From Paralichthys olivaceus (lineage: Eukaryota > Chordata > Actinopteri > Pleuronectiformes > Paralichthyidae), in NCBI RefSeq assembly GCF_024713975.1, contig NC_091106.1:14596501-14660500 (forward strand): 64,000 nt of DNA, read 5' to 3'. Positions 53,350 to 64,000 of the stretch are shown here, in pieces. Positions within the stretch are counted from its first letter, which is position 1; every line of letters starts with the position of its first letter. The notes below the pieces were generated by a model. It had not been told where the DNA came from, did not search any database, and was given only the letters and a program-made list of their open reading frames with translations. The translations under genes were made by a program, and so were the position numbers.

Positions 53350-53640
53350 TTCAGTTTGGACCTTAGACTGTATACAAAAAATGGACGACATCACTGCTCC
53401 CAAAATGTGAAGCCAAATCATCTTGGTCGCCCCCTGGTGGCTGGCTGCAGAATAGGTCATAAATCTGCCTCCTCCATGTTTATTCTTAACTTAATTTCTT
53501 TTCTGGTAAGTATGGTTTTAATTTGTTATTCGATGAAATGTGAATAAACATCATGATCAACAGCTGAAACTGACTCGTGATTGGTTGAGTGTGTGTATAG
53601 GCGGGACCATGTGGCTAATGATTCTAAATTCTTCTGTGGT
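53350..53640 (+). repeat. dispersed repeat family B, copy 1, carrying a CTCF-like site
   Basis: It contains TTTGGACCTTAGACTGTATAC, 'aaaatggacgacatcactgc', CCAAAATGTGAAGCCAAATCATC, GGTCGCCCCCTGGTGGCTGGC, 'gcagaataggtcataaatct' and 'atgatcaacagctgaaactg', then TTGGTTGAGTGTGTGTATAGGCGGGACCATGTGG. It resembles an abundant teleost non-autonomous element. A reversed, shorter copy lies at 61850-61990. It is non-coding. Confidence 0.7.
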
Positions 53641-55034
53641 GGCTGACGGTATTGTTTATGAGCATCATCTGATCTTTGCATGACATCCTGCATCCATCAC
53701 AATTAGGTTTCTCTTCTTTCCTTCACAAAGCATCCGACCTGGGGAAACCACTCTCCCATGACTGACACTGTCTCACATGAGCCAAACCCCCGTTGGCTCA
53801 GTGACTCCAGGATTACTCACCCATTTTTTTCTTTCTGTAACTCACTCCGATAAATACAATGAACATTGTTTACCTGTCATGTTCTGCTCCTCCTCTCAGT
53901 TGTGTGACTGTCACATCTCACCTGTCAGTTGATTCATGCTGTGTCTGTGACTCCCAGAGTAGCACTGAATATCTGGTTTATGGGATCTGCTTAATTTTAT
54001 TCACAATTTCTTTATTTGACAAGTTGCTCTTAGTCTGATTAATGTCCCCAGGAATGAAGCAGACTGATCCCTGCAGCTGCAGAGCACAGAGTTAGAATCT
54101 GTCAGTGGCTCTAAGGTAAAATATGTTCACACTCATGTCATCCTGTCTGGATTGAGAAACTCATATATTGATCATATCCCACATTCTACTTTAATGTGTG
54201 TTTTCAGTTTAAACAACTCCCCCTCTCTTTATCTTTCCTCGTAAACTTTATTGCATTCAGCCGAGAGGATCGATGACGCCCTGCCTCATGCCTGCCGTTA
54301 TTAAGAGGGCCTCAAAGACACTCTTTTCAGGCTGAAAAAAAACATGGCATCAGTTAATCCAGCACTTCTATTACGAGCTGTCATTCAGTGTGTGTCCCTG
54401 GGGAAACTGGCTGAGGGCAGTGGGGGACGCAGCAGGCAGGGCAGATACAGTCAGGCACTGAAGCTGTGGCACAGTGAAAACGCCCCGATTCAGAAAACAC
54501 AATTATCTCAGACCGACAGCATTTGTATCGTCTCATAATAAACAGAGATAACGAATCTGAAGCAGCACAGACATCACATCTCCAACATTACAAACTCTGC
54601 AATCCACGTTGAGTCTCTTATATTTTATTGTCAATGTGGCAGGAAGGAGAAGATTGAAGGTAAATTCTGTTTTATGCATGGATAGATTTACAATTATCAG
54701 AGAAACCATGTTCAGAATCGTGCAGTTAATCATTGTTTTACATGAATCTAGACTATATGGGTTTATACTAACACAATCCAATACAATGTGACTCAATAAT
54801 GTTCGAAATTTGCGTGAAAGCTGGGGCAGTGCAAGTAAAATTAATTAATCATCATCATAAAAGGAAGAATTCCATTCGTGTGTATTTGGACTGAAAGTGT
54901 GGAATTCCCTGAACAATGACTTAAAATGTTGCTTGGGAGTTATTTAATTAATGAAACTCTGTTAAGACAATAAACATGAAACTGTAGATCTTACTGAGTA
55001 ATATTTACATTATGATTATGGATATTGATTAATA

Positions 55035-55071
55035 TAGATAGATAGACAGACAGATAGATAGATAGATAGAT
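55035..55071 (+). repeat. (GATA)n microsatellite
   Basis: An imperfect run of GATA/GACA units upstream of spock2, about 37 bp. Confidence 0.85.
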
Positions 55072-55175
55072 ATACACAAACTGTCCCAGAGCAGGGAAAG
55101 TAAAGTCTCTCAGGTGCACTCATATAAACATCTCAAATAGTCATCTACCCACAATTCACATTTCTATCACTTCAT

Positions 55176-55176
<1 letters not shown>

Positions 55177-55237
<61 letters not shown>

Positions 55238-55413
55238 CTCACCTCCTACCTCCCCCCCAGCAGCAGCATCCTAGAAGGTGATCAGTTGGTACTTTCAGCC
55301 TCAGCATCAGCATCCTCCTCCTCCATCCTCTCAGAAGAGGAAAAGCCTACAGCCGGTGTTTGTGTGAAGGTGTGTGTGTGGTTGTTGTTGGGGTTTTTTA
55401 ATTATCCGCGACC
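55177..55413 (+). promoter_or_regulatory. spock2 promoter/5' UTR with a (CT)27 tract
   Basis: A perfect (CT)27 tract occupies 55177-55230, followed by C-rich sequence, then a GC-balanced leader of about 150 nt to the start codon at 55414. CT/GA tracts are common at TATA-less core promoters. The transcription start is inferred to be near or within this block. Confidence 0.5.
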
Positions 55414-55602
55414 ATGGTGGACATTACGGACGTCGTGTGCCTTCTCGTCCCGCTGGCGCTGCTCGCCGGGTCCAGCTTCCAGACGGACGTGAGGAGCGTG
55501 AAGGAGGCGGACAAGACGGGGAATTTCATGGAGGATGAGCAGTGGCTGTCCACCATTTCACAGTACAGCCGCAAGCTCAAGCACTGGAACCGCTTCAGAG
55601 AC
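55414..55602 (+). CDS. spock2: SPARC/osteonectin, cwcv and kazal-like domains proteoglycan 2 (testican-2), exon 1 only
   Basis: One exon of 63 codons ends at a GTAAGT donor in phase 0. MVDITDVVCLLVPLALLAGS is a signal peptide. The mature start GNFMEDEQWLSTISQYSRKL and HWNRFRD is diagnostic of testicans. FMEDEQWL and KHWNRFRD fit SPOCK2 better than SPOCK1 (FLDNDQWL) from memory, and the place beside ddit4 and dnajb12 agrees. The family makes secreted heparan/chondroitin sulphate proteoglycans with follistatin-like/Kazal, calcium-binding SPARC and thyroglobulin domains. These later domains are not in the window: no VEDDY-like second exon was found to 64000, so the rest of the gene must lie to the right. 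The CDS is cut by the window, not broken. Confidence 0.9.
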
Positions 55603-55613
55603 GTAAGTCCACC

Positions 55614-55640
55614 GCTGCTGCTGCTGCTGCTGCTGCTGCT
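55614..55640 (+). repeat. (GCT)9 triplet tract
   Basis: Nine GCT/CTG units begin 11 bp after the last base of spock2 exon 1, inside the intron. The tract is uninterrupted. Confidence 0.9.
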
Positions 55641-56379
55641 GATGGTTATGATGATGATGGAGAGATGTTCAGTATAATGCGGTACAAGATGCGCTGCTGA
55701 TGCGGGGACACGCACATGCACGATCATTTAGTAAAACATAGTTACACCACACAACACAAGTTAGTGCTGCTGCTGTTGAAACATTTGCACACACACACAC
55801 ACTGGATATGTACAAGCACACAAAACAATAGAAATAAGAAAATGAAAATACAATAAGTAGTGGTGGTACAATGAATAAGATATGAGCAACCGAGTGTATT
55901 GAATCAACAGTAAAGTTTAGACAAAGGAAACTGTGAAATAGGATTAAAATCTTAAAATATATATATTAATATGTAGATTAAGGAAGGCCCAAAAACATAT
56001 TTAAAGTATAGAAGGATTGTGTTCATATAGCCTTTCAATCTTTTTTATTTTGTATATGTGTCATCTCCACAAATGTTCATGTTTACCTAGTTTTATTTCC
56101 CTCTAAGAATTAATCCAAACAGTCTATATATGAATGAAATGTGTAGCTACTACAGGGGCTGACCTCCTGGACCTCAAACTCAAAATAAAGCTCTAACACA
56201 ATCCATAGGCTGTTTCTCTTCCCACTTTTAGCCCTTTGTTAATAATAAGCAATTAATGTTTTAGCCTCTGCTTCACAGCAGGAGCACCTCTTCCATCATA
56301 CTGACCCAAATATGGCTTACCTCAGATGTGCTTTCCCAGATGCGTCCCTGGAGATTTCACAAACAAGAGAATTAAGCAA

Positions 56380-56900
56380 TTAGAGCAAGGGCTGGCTGAT
56401 TGATTGATGCACATATTCACCTACTGAACAAACTAAACTGGGCTGCAGAGATTGATGAAAGCCTGCGGGGCATGTTTGTGTGTATGTATGCACAGTGATG
56501 TATTGCTGTATGTATAGAGGTAGTTTTGCCTCCAGCTCTGTGAAATGATTAGAAATGATCCCAACAGGATTTGGACAATAGTGCAGTTGGATTATGTTCC
56601 ATATGACTCCTGTTAATTGGGTTTTAATTGATCCAGGTTGATCACTGCAGCACGTGATAGGTTTCATTATTGGATTTGAAATGTGAGCAGTTGGCTGGAG
56701 CGTCTGTATGAGAGCGATGCAGGAGGAGACCGTGAGCCTTTCTTCAGAAAAATCATACACCTCTGTAAATAATGAGCTGAGGGCGTCCCTGATAAAGAGG
56801 TGGATCATTGTGAAAAATTGGCCTCCTGGGTGCAGATTAGTTTGATTGGTTAGAGAAGGACCTTCACTCTCTATGCAGCACATGAGGATGTTCAAAACAT
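56380..56900. promoter_or_regulatory. candidate intronic enhancer 1 in spock2
   Basis: About 500 bp of balanced composition with almost no simple repeats, and an uninterrupted minus-strand frame of 171 codons that resembles no known protein. It contains homeodomain-like TTAATTGGGTTTTAATTGATCC-type words (56613-56635) and an E-box CACGTG (56652-56657). This texture suggests purifying selection on non-coding DNA, but that is inferred. Confidence 0.35.
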
Positions 56901-57129
56901 AAACACCTGGAGTATTTAGAGCATCCCCAGATAGAATTGGTGCAGGGAAATCTTCTTCTTTTTCTTCTTCTTCTTCTTCCTTCTTCTTCTTCTCTACAGC
57001 ATTTAAGGGTTTGCTATCCAGTATGATGTCACTTGCTCTATTTTCCCCTTTTTTCTCAGTTTAACATCAAAGCTGCTGAGCGGTTGCACATCTCTTTCAT
57101 GATCATTATTCCCAGGAGTCATTTACTTA

Positions 57130-57480
57130 ATGTGCGTTGTGTGTGTGTGTGTGTGTGTATGTGTGTGTGTGTGTGTGTGTGGGTGTGTGTGTGTGTACAG
57201 CTCATGTGTGCATGCTTACATGCATGATTATGTCTATATTTGTGCAAGATGTGTGTGTGTGTGTTCTGAGGTCCTGGTCAAGGTTAGTGGTAAGATATTA
57301 CTTGTGGTTAGGTTGAGGTTAGGGTTAGACATGGTCATGGTTAGGTGTAAGGTTTTGGTAAGGCTGTCAACAATGAATGGAAGTCAATGCAAAGGACAGG
57401 TGCACAACCCAGTGCGTGTGTGTACTCATTTGCAAGTGCATTAGAGGGCAGAAGTATTTATGTCTCTGGTGATGATGATG
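57130..57480 (+). repeat. (TG)n microsatellite with attached teleost repeat
   Basis: Imperfect (TG)n at 57137-57200 and 57250-57263 are followed by GAGGTCCTGGTCAAGGTTAGTG, GGTTAGGTTGAGGTTAGGGTTAG and AAGGCTGTCAACAATGAATGG. This combined unit is a frequent teleost low-complexity repeat. The GGTTAGGG words are part of it and are not a telomere. Confidence 0.65.
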
Positions 57481-58055
57481 ATGACAGCAGAAACATCAGA
57501 GAAGTGAACCACTGAACCTCCCGGGGGAATCGCAGATAGAAACAGCTTTGATTCCAGCTTGCTGCCGTAGCAACAGCAGTCTGTTTGTTATGGTGTTGAA
57601 ATGGAGCCTGTACCGTTGGGAGTTACACGACTCTATCCCCCTCACCAGTCCCGCTTCAGGGGGCGGAGGAATGAGTGGAAACATCCTTTATTAAGATTTT
57701 TAATATCATTAAGACCCTAGACGTCTTCCACTAAAATATAATTTGTGCAGCAGCTAGTACTTTCTTGATGATTCTTAATGAGAGCTGCTGAATATTGAAT
57801 ATAATGAACATTTAATTGGTGCTGTTTCATGTTGGTCTTTGAGCTATAGAAAAAAAAGGGTTCAGTCTCTGGGAATTTGTCAGTTGATGTATTAAGGGCT
57901 GCCAATGACACACTTATAGGTATTCAGATTACACAAATTGATGTTGATGTGCACAGTCCTCAGAGAGCTGAATGTTGAATATTAATTCAACACTGGAAAG
58001 CAATATTCAAAGCTGCGAAACATGAAAGATGAGCTCAAACACACACGTAAGCCCT

Positions 58056-58057
<2 letters not shown>

Positions 58058-58087
<30 letters not shown>
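58058..58087 (+). repeat. (CA)n microsatellite
   Basis: An uninterrupted AC run of 30 bp. Confidence 0.9.
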
Positions 58088-58088
<1 letters not shown>

Positions 58089-59449
58089 GCGGCAGAACAA
58101 ACACTGTAAATATTTCATATTTATTCTCTTACGAAATGTAAAAAGCAGATTCAGGATAAGAGTCTCCCTCACTCCCAACAAAAATGGCTCCCACACTTCA
58201 ATCTATTTCAGGGAGACGATTAGATTTAACAGTTACAGGCAACAAATAACAGAATGGGATACCTTCAATCCTTTAATCTGACAGGTGCACTCAACATTTC
58301 ATTCCACTAATGCAGCAGATGCAGGGTATATAAATAAATAATTCTGCTGGACGAGGCAGGGCAGTCATGGAAACTGAACACAGAGTTGCTTTAGTTAAAA
58401 GTGGAAAGTTCTTTACTGTTAAGGAACCATTAACATGGAGGTTTAAATAGAAATAGAGCTCTAATAGCTGGTTCAATATGGAGACATGCAAGCAGCTAGA
58501 AATAATTGCATCTATAGGATTCTAAAAATACATCTCGTATACTCATTCTCATTTTTAAGAACAGATACTTAAAGAAATTTAGCTCAGCTCAGAGAAATTC
58601 ACAGACTCGTCATAGGGACAATTAGATGTCAACGGGGCTCACCTCATCACTAAAGTCTATCTTCATTTCAGTATGAAATTACCCTAAATGGCTGGAGACC
58701 AGGGACGTTATGCATATCAGATCCAATCTGCTGTGTCTAATAAAATTTAATCAACAGTAAATTCTATTTTTTTTGCTCAACTTCCCTTGTAAAAACTGCT
58801 CGGTCCATGGAATCCTCGAGCCGTGGTTCAATGTTTAATTCATGTTGATTTTATACAAACTCAGATATGAGCTGAGGATTGGGGCATGTTTATATAAGTT
58901 CTCCCAGGAGGGGGATGTTTAATGTCAGTATTCATCACAGGAAGGGGTCAGAATTTAAGATTTTAGGTTTTTATTTCATTATTTCTCTTTGCTCTGTCCG
59001 TGCCTAGTGACTCTTTATCTTAAAAAACACACATACGTGCGCACTCATGCAGCTCTGGACCACCCAGTACCAATCCTGCCTGCACCCGTTATCCAACCAC
59101 TTAATGTTTAATGAGCAGAAAACACTTGGTGCCAGCACAAAGAAAAAACATCACATCCCATCCCTCGTCGATGCCAGTGGATTAAATATGTAGACTGATG
59201 ACAGGACTTGCTGCAAGTTCTGGCAGATGTTATTATGATGTGATGTGTTTCTCCTGCACAACCCTGGTTGTTTTTTATAGAACATTTAATCGGATGTTTA
59301 CCTGGTTGACCTTTAGCTGATTTTCTCATTCTCCTAAACTGGCTAAACTCCAGCAGAATTTCAACACTGTCACTGCTCCTTTTTATCCTTTCACTAATAT
59401 AGGAAACATAATTGTGGATAATGGCATCTGCAACACTGGAGCCAAATAC

Positions 59450-59830
59450 TCCATTACAGACTATCCATTCAGTAAATTATCATCTGCAGTCTTGCGCGCA
59501 GTCTGGCTTTCGTATATATCGAAACCTTCGACTGCCTCCATGCTCTCTGATATTAGAATAGACTGCTATTGATGCATTAATGCTATGAGCGATGATAACA
59601 GCTAATCAGAAATCCATTAGTCTATCCCATCATACTTTGTTCTGACGTAAGTCGTCCTCATCGGCCGCAACTGCCTAGAAGTCGGTTGGCAATGCAGATG
59701 GAGTGGTTCTCAATCACCACGGACACTTCTCAGAGCTTCAGTCTGGTCGGTCAGGATTTGAACGCATTACTGGTGTGCCGTGGGGTGTCTTGGATGGCTA
59801 CCAAAAGCTTAGGTGGGCTGTAATTGAGTA
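59450..59830. promoter_or_regulatory. candidate intronic enhancer 2 in spock2
   Basis: Balanced sequence without simple repeats. It has clustered homeodomain/POU-like words (GATGCATTAATGC at about 59572-59584, AGCTAATCAG near 59601) and a CRE-like TGACGTAAG (59643-59651). Nothing protein-like was found. A conserved enhancer is possible. Confidence 0.35.
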
Positions 59831-60979
59831 GAAGGTGAGAAAAAAAGAAAAAAAGAAACAGCCATTCATCGTACCTCGCTGGCACGACTACAGCTGCTTC
59901 CCACTACAGTACAATAGCCACAGCTGAAGGGCACAGGTGCTGCGGGAGAGACAGGGAGACGATCTGATAAGTGTAGCGATGAAAAGTGATAAATATCAAT
60001 TTTCGCTGCAGGTGCAATTGGGTATAAAACTAGATAAAGTATTTTCACCCAGAATAATAGCTGCAGAAGACGACTGGACTCTTTGAGGCATTCTTTTGAC
60101 AACACTCCGCTTTGCAGATGCCAGAAACCCCTGCAAGCATTTCACACGCCTGACTTCTTCGAATGACCTGCTTCTGTGTTGGCTACACCTGGGAGTCTGT
60201 TTGCCAAATAGGTTGCTCGCTGCAAAATCCCCTTACATTCAGGAATCTGTCTGTTATTAGATCTTTGTGGGATACATCCAATGTCCTGCTGTGGTTACAA
60301 CACAGTAAACAGCCCAGACATAAGCTACAGTAAAAGCTTTAAAATACTGCAAACAGTTATGCATCATGACGTTTGCTGATATGAATCCAGATGTAAAACA
60401 GGACAATTAAAGAGTCATATTTAAAAGCAACTCTCTTACACCTCTTAAATTATTATAAAACCGTAGATGACCTTTGAAATTATGCAAGAGAAGTTCAATT
60501 AATCAAACCCTTTTCCCCCCTTTTAAAACTAACAATAATTCAAAGTCTTATTACCTTTGGGTTTAAGCCAGAGTGAGTCACCACCTGTGTGAGATCAGCT
60601 CCTCTGAGTACAGCCGCTGATACAAGAGGATGAATTTCAGAATGAAGTGGTTGAATATAAATCCAGATGTTTAAGCCATGAGAGCCTGAGAGTGAGGTTG
60701 TTGAGAAAATGGCTGTAGCTAACTCAGAATGAAATGCGTATAAATACAGATATACAAACCCAAACCCCACAGTGTATGGAGTTCTGGAAAGAAAGTGTTG
60801 ACCAAGAAGATCTCCTAGTCAGTCAGATAATTCATTGTACGCTCATAGCTGATCAACTAGACACGATGATGTTATGTCAAGAATAGTCTCTAGAATAGAC
60901 TATTCTTTAATGGAATAATAAAAGAATAGTCTTTGTTTGTCTGTAGCTGTAACCATGAGAAAGTCAGGCTAACTCGTTT

Positions 60980-61400
60980 ACTGTCATGACTCTGGACTCT
61001 GAGATGGAGAGTTTTTGTTTTTTGTTGGACACTTTTCTTTGTGGACATTTTGCTTGTGTTTGGTTGTTTTCCCCTGAGTTCTCAGTTTCCTGTTTTATTT
61101 TGAAGTTTTTACTCCTCCTGTGTCTCTGGCTTCACTTCCTGTCTATGTCCTATTTCCGGCCCTTGTGATGGACGCCACCTGTTGCTCACGTGTTCAGTCA
61201 ACCTACCTCCCTCGTGTGTAGGAGTCTTTTTCGTTTGTCTGCGTTCGTCGTGTCTCCTTTAGCTCCTGTCACATTGTTCTCTTGTGGACTTTATTTTTGT
61301 AAGTACCTTTCCCTTTTATTAAATTACACTTTTGTTTTGCCACTGAACTTTGCTTCTGCAGTTTTGGTTCCACCTGCACACCTCAACTCTGACAGTTTAC
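60980..61400 (+). repeat. dispersed repeat remnant, possibly LTR-like
   Basis: T-rich sequence with CCTGTTTTATTTTGAAGTTTTT, GGCTTCACTTCCTGTCTATGTCC and, at the end, a TTTTTGTAAGTACC...TTATTAAATTAC...CACTGAACTTTGCTTCTGC arrangement. It resembles abundant teleost terminal-repeat-like sequences. No internal coding part is present. It looks old and broken, and the family is not assigned. Confidence 0.3.
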
Positions 61401-61624
61401 TATACCTTCAGGAATAGCTTCATGTTTTATTCCTTTCAAGGCCAGGAGTATTTCAAATTACTGTAAGTTAATTAATGAACTACACACAGACCCGGAACTG
61501 AGCAGCCTGTGTTTGTTTAGTTATGTCTGAAATCAAGCATCCATTGTTTCAAAGTTTATGACACATCCAATTTTGATCTTGAATCTTTGCTGTCATTGTA
61601 AACTTTATATTGCCATGTCAGAAA

Positions 61625-61715
61625 AGAAGTACTGGCTCAGGAGGTAAAGCGGGTCATCCACTATCTTGAATGTCAGTGGTTTGATCTCCGGCTCCTCCAG
61701 TCCACATGGAGCTGA
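61625..61715 (+). repeat. tRNA-like SINE fragment
   Basis: It holds 'actggctcaggaggtaaagc' (A-box-like), GGGTCATCCACTA and 'tcagtggtttgatctccggc' (B-box-like), followed by TCCTCCAGTCCACATG. This is the head of a well-populated teleost tRNA-like SINE. The body after about 61715 is missing or replaced. Confidence 0.6.
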
Positions 61716-61849
61716 TCAAGCAACAATAGCAAGTCAATACCAAAACATGATATTTCACCTCATTTTTATAACATCAAATAACTTTAAATTCAACCCTACC
61801 AGAATCATGCACACTTAAAATGACGCAAACCATCTATGAAATTTTTTTT

Positions 61850-61990
61850 ATTTGGCCTGTTATTTGACAAAAATACTTTTGTCCATATCACAACTGTTAA
61901 CATGGAGAGGGCAGGATCTATGATCTATACTGCAGCCAGCCACCGGGTAGCGATGAAGATGCTTTGGTCATGTTATGTTTAGATACAGCC
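61850..61990 (-). repeat. dispersed repeat family B, copy 2 (partial)
   Basis: In reverse orientation it matches the centre of 53350-53640: AACATGGAGAGGGCAGGAT, 'tatgatctatactgcagcca', GCCACCGGGTAGCGATGAAG and ATGCTTTGG. The CTCF-like word of copy 1 is present but worn (61940-61953). Confidence 0.6.
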
Positions 61991-62544
61991 ACTGGGCAAA
62001 ACACCCATAAATCCATAAATGAATGATGTGAGAAAACGTTGGAATCTATTTGAAGAAATCTTTGCAGCATTAGATGTGAGTAGTGAGATGATTGGTCTTA
62101 TGCAACAGAAAAAAGAGACAGGTTTCCCTCCACGGCTTCTGAACTGGTTGTGATTCTCTTATTCGATTACATTGTTGTAGAGTCCCCTGTCTCAACTCAT
62201 CTAATCCTTCTTGTGGCCACTACCAAGGAAAAGTCATTGATTTTCCGTTGTTGTTACAGGTCTGTTTTTTTTTTTTTTATCCGGGAGAGTTTGGTATTTT
62301 AACTGAAGTGTAAAGGTTCTGGCTGTTTGTACCAGATTCTCAAGGGTTGCAGACTGTTTTCTCATTTCCTGCGGGGCCCTGAGAGGCACCAGGGCTGATT
62401 TTATTTATAGATAGTGAGTACAGGGTTGGCATGGGTGCACTGAGACTTTTTGGACTAAGTGTGATTTTCTATTTTATTTAATTTTTTTATGGCTGTATCT
62501 CTGTGTGTGGGTGTGTGTGTAGAGCTCTATAACGAAGTAAGAAT

Positions 62545-62700
62545 GAAGAGAATAGATACTTTATTAATCCCTCAAGGGGAAATTATTTTTTCACTCATTT
62601 TTTTTTTTTTACATGCATTTTAACTCCGAAACACAACCACAAAAACACAAAGGGCTCATAGGCATGCAATATGGAGAGAGATGGTGGAGTGAATGTCTAT
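62545..62700 (-). repeat. retroposon 3' tail (ACTTTATTAATCCC type)
   Basis: GAATAGATACTTTATTAATCCCTCAAGGGGAAATTA is the reverse complement of a very common teleost retroposon 3' end. Degenerate A- and T-rich sequence follows. No coding part is visible. Confidence 0.5.
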
Positions 62701-64000
62701 GAAATCAACACTGTGTCAACTTTACTGCCAGATTCAGTGAAAACAGTCAGGTTTTTTGGTCCTGTATTTCTGTGTGTAGCGAAGAGGAAAAAGCAATTCA
62801 CAGTTTACATACTCGAGTAACATTTTTTGAATCTGGCTTTGGATTTGATCTGTTCCCCATTCTCTTGTTTTTCAGACATCAATCATCTCTACTTGAGTGT
62901 GAAAAAATGGCATCAGAGCCTCGCTTGAAGAAGGCAGGGAATTATTATGTATAAAGCACAATATCCATAGAAGTCACAGCGTGAGCGTCGCACAATTCAG
63001 TGCAGACGTAAATTAATATGCCTTCGGTGTGAAAGAGATTAATCATGAATGAACCAGTGAGGAGAAGCTGAGTGCATGAAGCTGAGTTCATTCATGTGTC
63101 AAAATGCATACAAAATATACAGTGATTCCATATGAAAGAGAAGAAAGCTGTGTAGCATTTAAAATGTTTCAGTCTAATGTATAAGATTTTAATTTATCTT
63201 ACTTCTATCATTTTTTGTAACTAAATCCATTTGTTTCTGTTACTGTGTTTGAACTGGGGGATTATTAGACAAAGCACCGCTCTGTAATAATGAAGCCAAG
63301 CTTGCAGCCGCTAGTCCTTCAAGTCTCAATGCACATGACATAAAAAAAGAGCATATCTTTATATGCTTTTATGGAAAATGAAGTCAGTATAGTTCCGTGC
63401 AGAAAGCACATCAATGGTGTTTAGATACAGCACAATGCATCAAAAAAGGATACATGAGGATAAATCAACACAGCAATCTGTCAGTGTCATAATTCTGAAT
63501 TCAAATCAAAGTCTATGTTTAAACCCATGAACATGTCTATTTTCAATAACCTGAAAACGAAGAGAGGAAACACATTTCTCAAAATCTTTTTTTATTTGAA
63601 TAATTTTCTGATGGCTTAACAGGTTATATAATCAAGTGCTTCTCTTGGGAAAAGAGAAAAAATGGACAAAGGAAAACAGAGAATGGGCATAGTTTGGGTT
63701 GAAGAAATATGTTTTAATTATTTTCGCTAAAGCTGTCCTTGGATACGAGCATTACTTTGCCTTTCACATATGAAGAACAAAGCCAGACATTGTCAGAGTC
63801 AAACACGTTTACAACAGGAACACCTCCAAAGCGTCCAGGCGAGGGGTGGCACCCATCGGTGGAACATGCAGGGTGCAGATCATATAAATTATAACGCAGA
63901 GATCACAGGTTTTCTACATTATATCAACACCAGCATCTGCACAGTTTCCAATTTGACATCTTTGGTGTTTTCTACATGTCTGGCATTTCTTATTGATGAT

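Larger units (their letters stand above)
50064..55170. other. intergenic region between ddit4 and spock2
   Basis: The genes run head-to-head about 5.6 kb apart. No exon was recognised. Contents include a run of 45 G (52169-52213), a dispersed repeat with a CTCF-like motif (53350-53640), a GATA microsatellite (55035-55071) and balanced-composition patches at 52930-53110 and 54240-54470 that could be regulatory. Confidence 0.55.
55603..64000 (+). other. presumed intron 1 of spock2 (continues past the window)
   Basis: No further testican exon and no other gene were recognised. Contents: a (GCT)9 tract just after the donor (55614-55640), a (TTC)n tract (56953-56997), a (TG)n-linked repeat (57137-57480), a (CA)n tract (58058-58087), two candidate regulatory patches (56380-56900, 59450-59830), an LTR-like or other repeat (60980-61400), a tRNA-like SINE piece (61625-61715), a family B repeat (61850-61990) and a retroposon tail (62545-62700). 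A long first intron is usual in SPOCK genes. Confidence 0.6.

Noticed and set aside
57300-57345. GGTTAGGGTTAG words as an interstitial telomere
   Set aside because: Only two near-perfect units occur, inside a known type of teleost TG-linked low-complexity repeat.

Overview
This window looks like nuclear DNA of a bony fish, probably a percomorph teleost. The genes have short introns with GT/AG borders, protein lengths close to their vertebrate orthologues, and many short microsatellites and dispersed repeats of kinds common in teleost genomes. Eight protein-coding genes can be read: seven complete and one cut by the right edge. No rRNA, CRISPR array, bacterial operon or large autonomous transposon is evident.

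Layout, left to right: (1) 1-3238, AT-rich flank with repeat remnants; (2) cuedc2, + strand, 3239-5524, eight coding exons; (3) 5525-9774, a tail-to-tail intergenic stretch with two close CTCF-like motifs; (4) hif1an (FIH), - strand, 9775-16288, eight exons; (5) 16289-22600, intergenic, with a tandem duplication, a dispersed repeat and probable non-coding regulatory sequence; (6) wnt8b, - strand, 22601-27229, six exons; (7) scd (acyl-CoA delta-9 desaturase), - strand, 31583-35626 for the coding part, with a likely separate 5' UTR exon and promoter near 37.45-37.65 kb; (8) trmt2b, - strand, 38943-41217; (9) dnajb12, + strand, 41429-45879, head-to-head with trmt2b across 211 bp that contain a perfect CRE palindrome; (10) ddit4 (REDD1), - strand, 48898-49828, with a recognisable CCAAT/GC/TATA-like promoter; (11) 50.05-55.4 kb, intergenic; (12) exon 1 of spock2 (testican-2), + strand, 55414-55602. 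The remaining 8.4 kb is probably its first intron and holds candidate enhancers and repeats.

The genes form no pathway operon. They are a conserved vertebrate neighbourhood in which orthologues of two human chromosome 10 regions (10q24: CUEDC2, HIF1AN, WNT8B, SCD; 10q22: DNAJB12, DDIT4, SPOCK2) lie together, with an orthologue of human X-linked TRMT2B at the junction. Two hypoxia-pathway genes are about 33 kb apart: hif1an, an oxygen-sensing inhibitor of HIF, and ddit4, a HIF-induced mTORC1 inhibitor. Exon borders were set by hand from splice consensus, reading frame and remembered orthologue sequence. All eight reading frames close without a frameshift or internal stop. I found no convincing unknown protein system. 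The most interesting signals are regulatory and repeat-derived.
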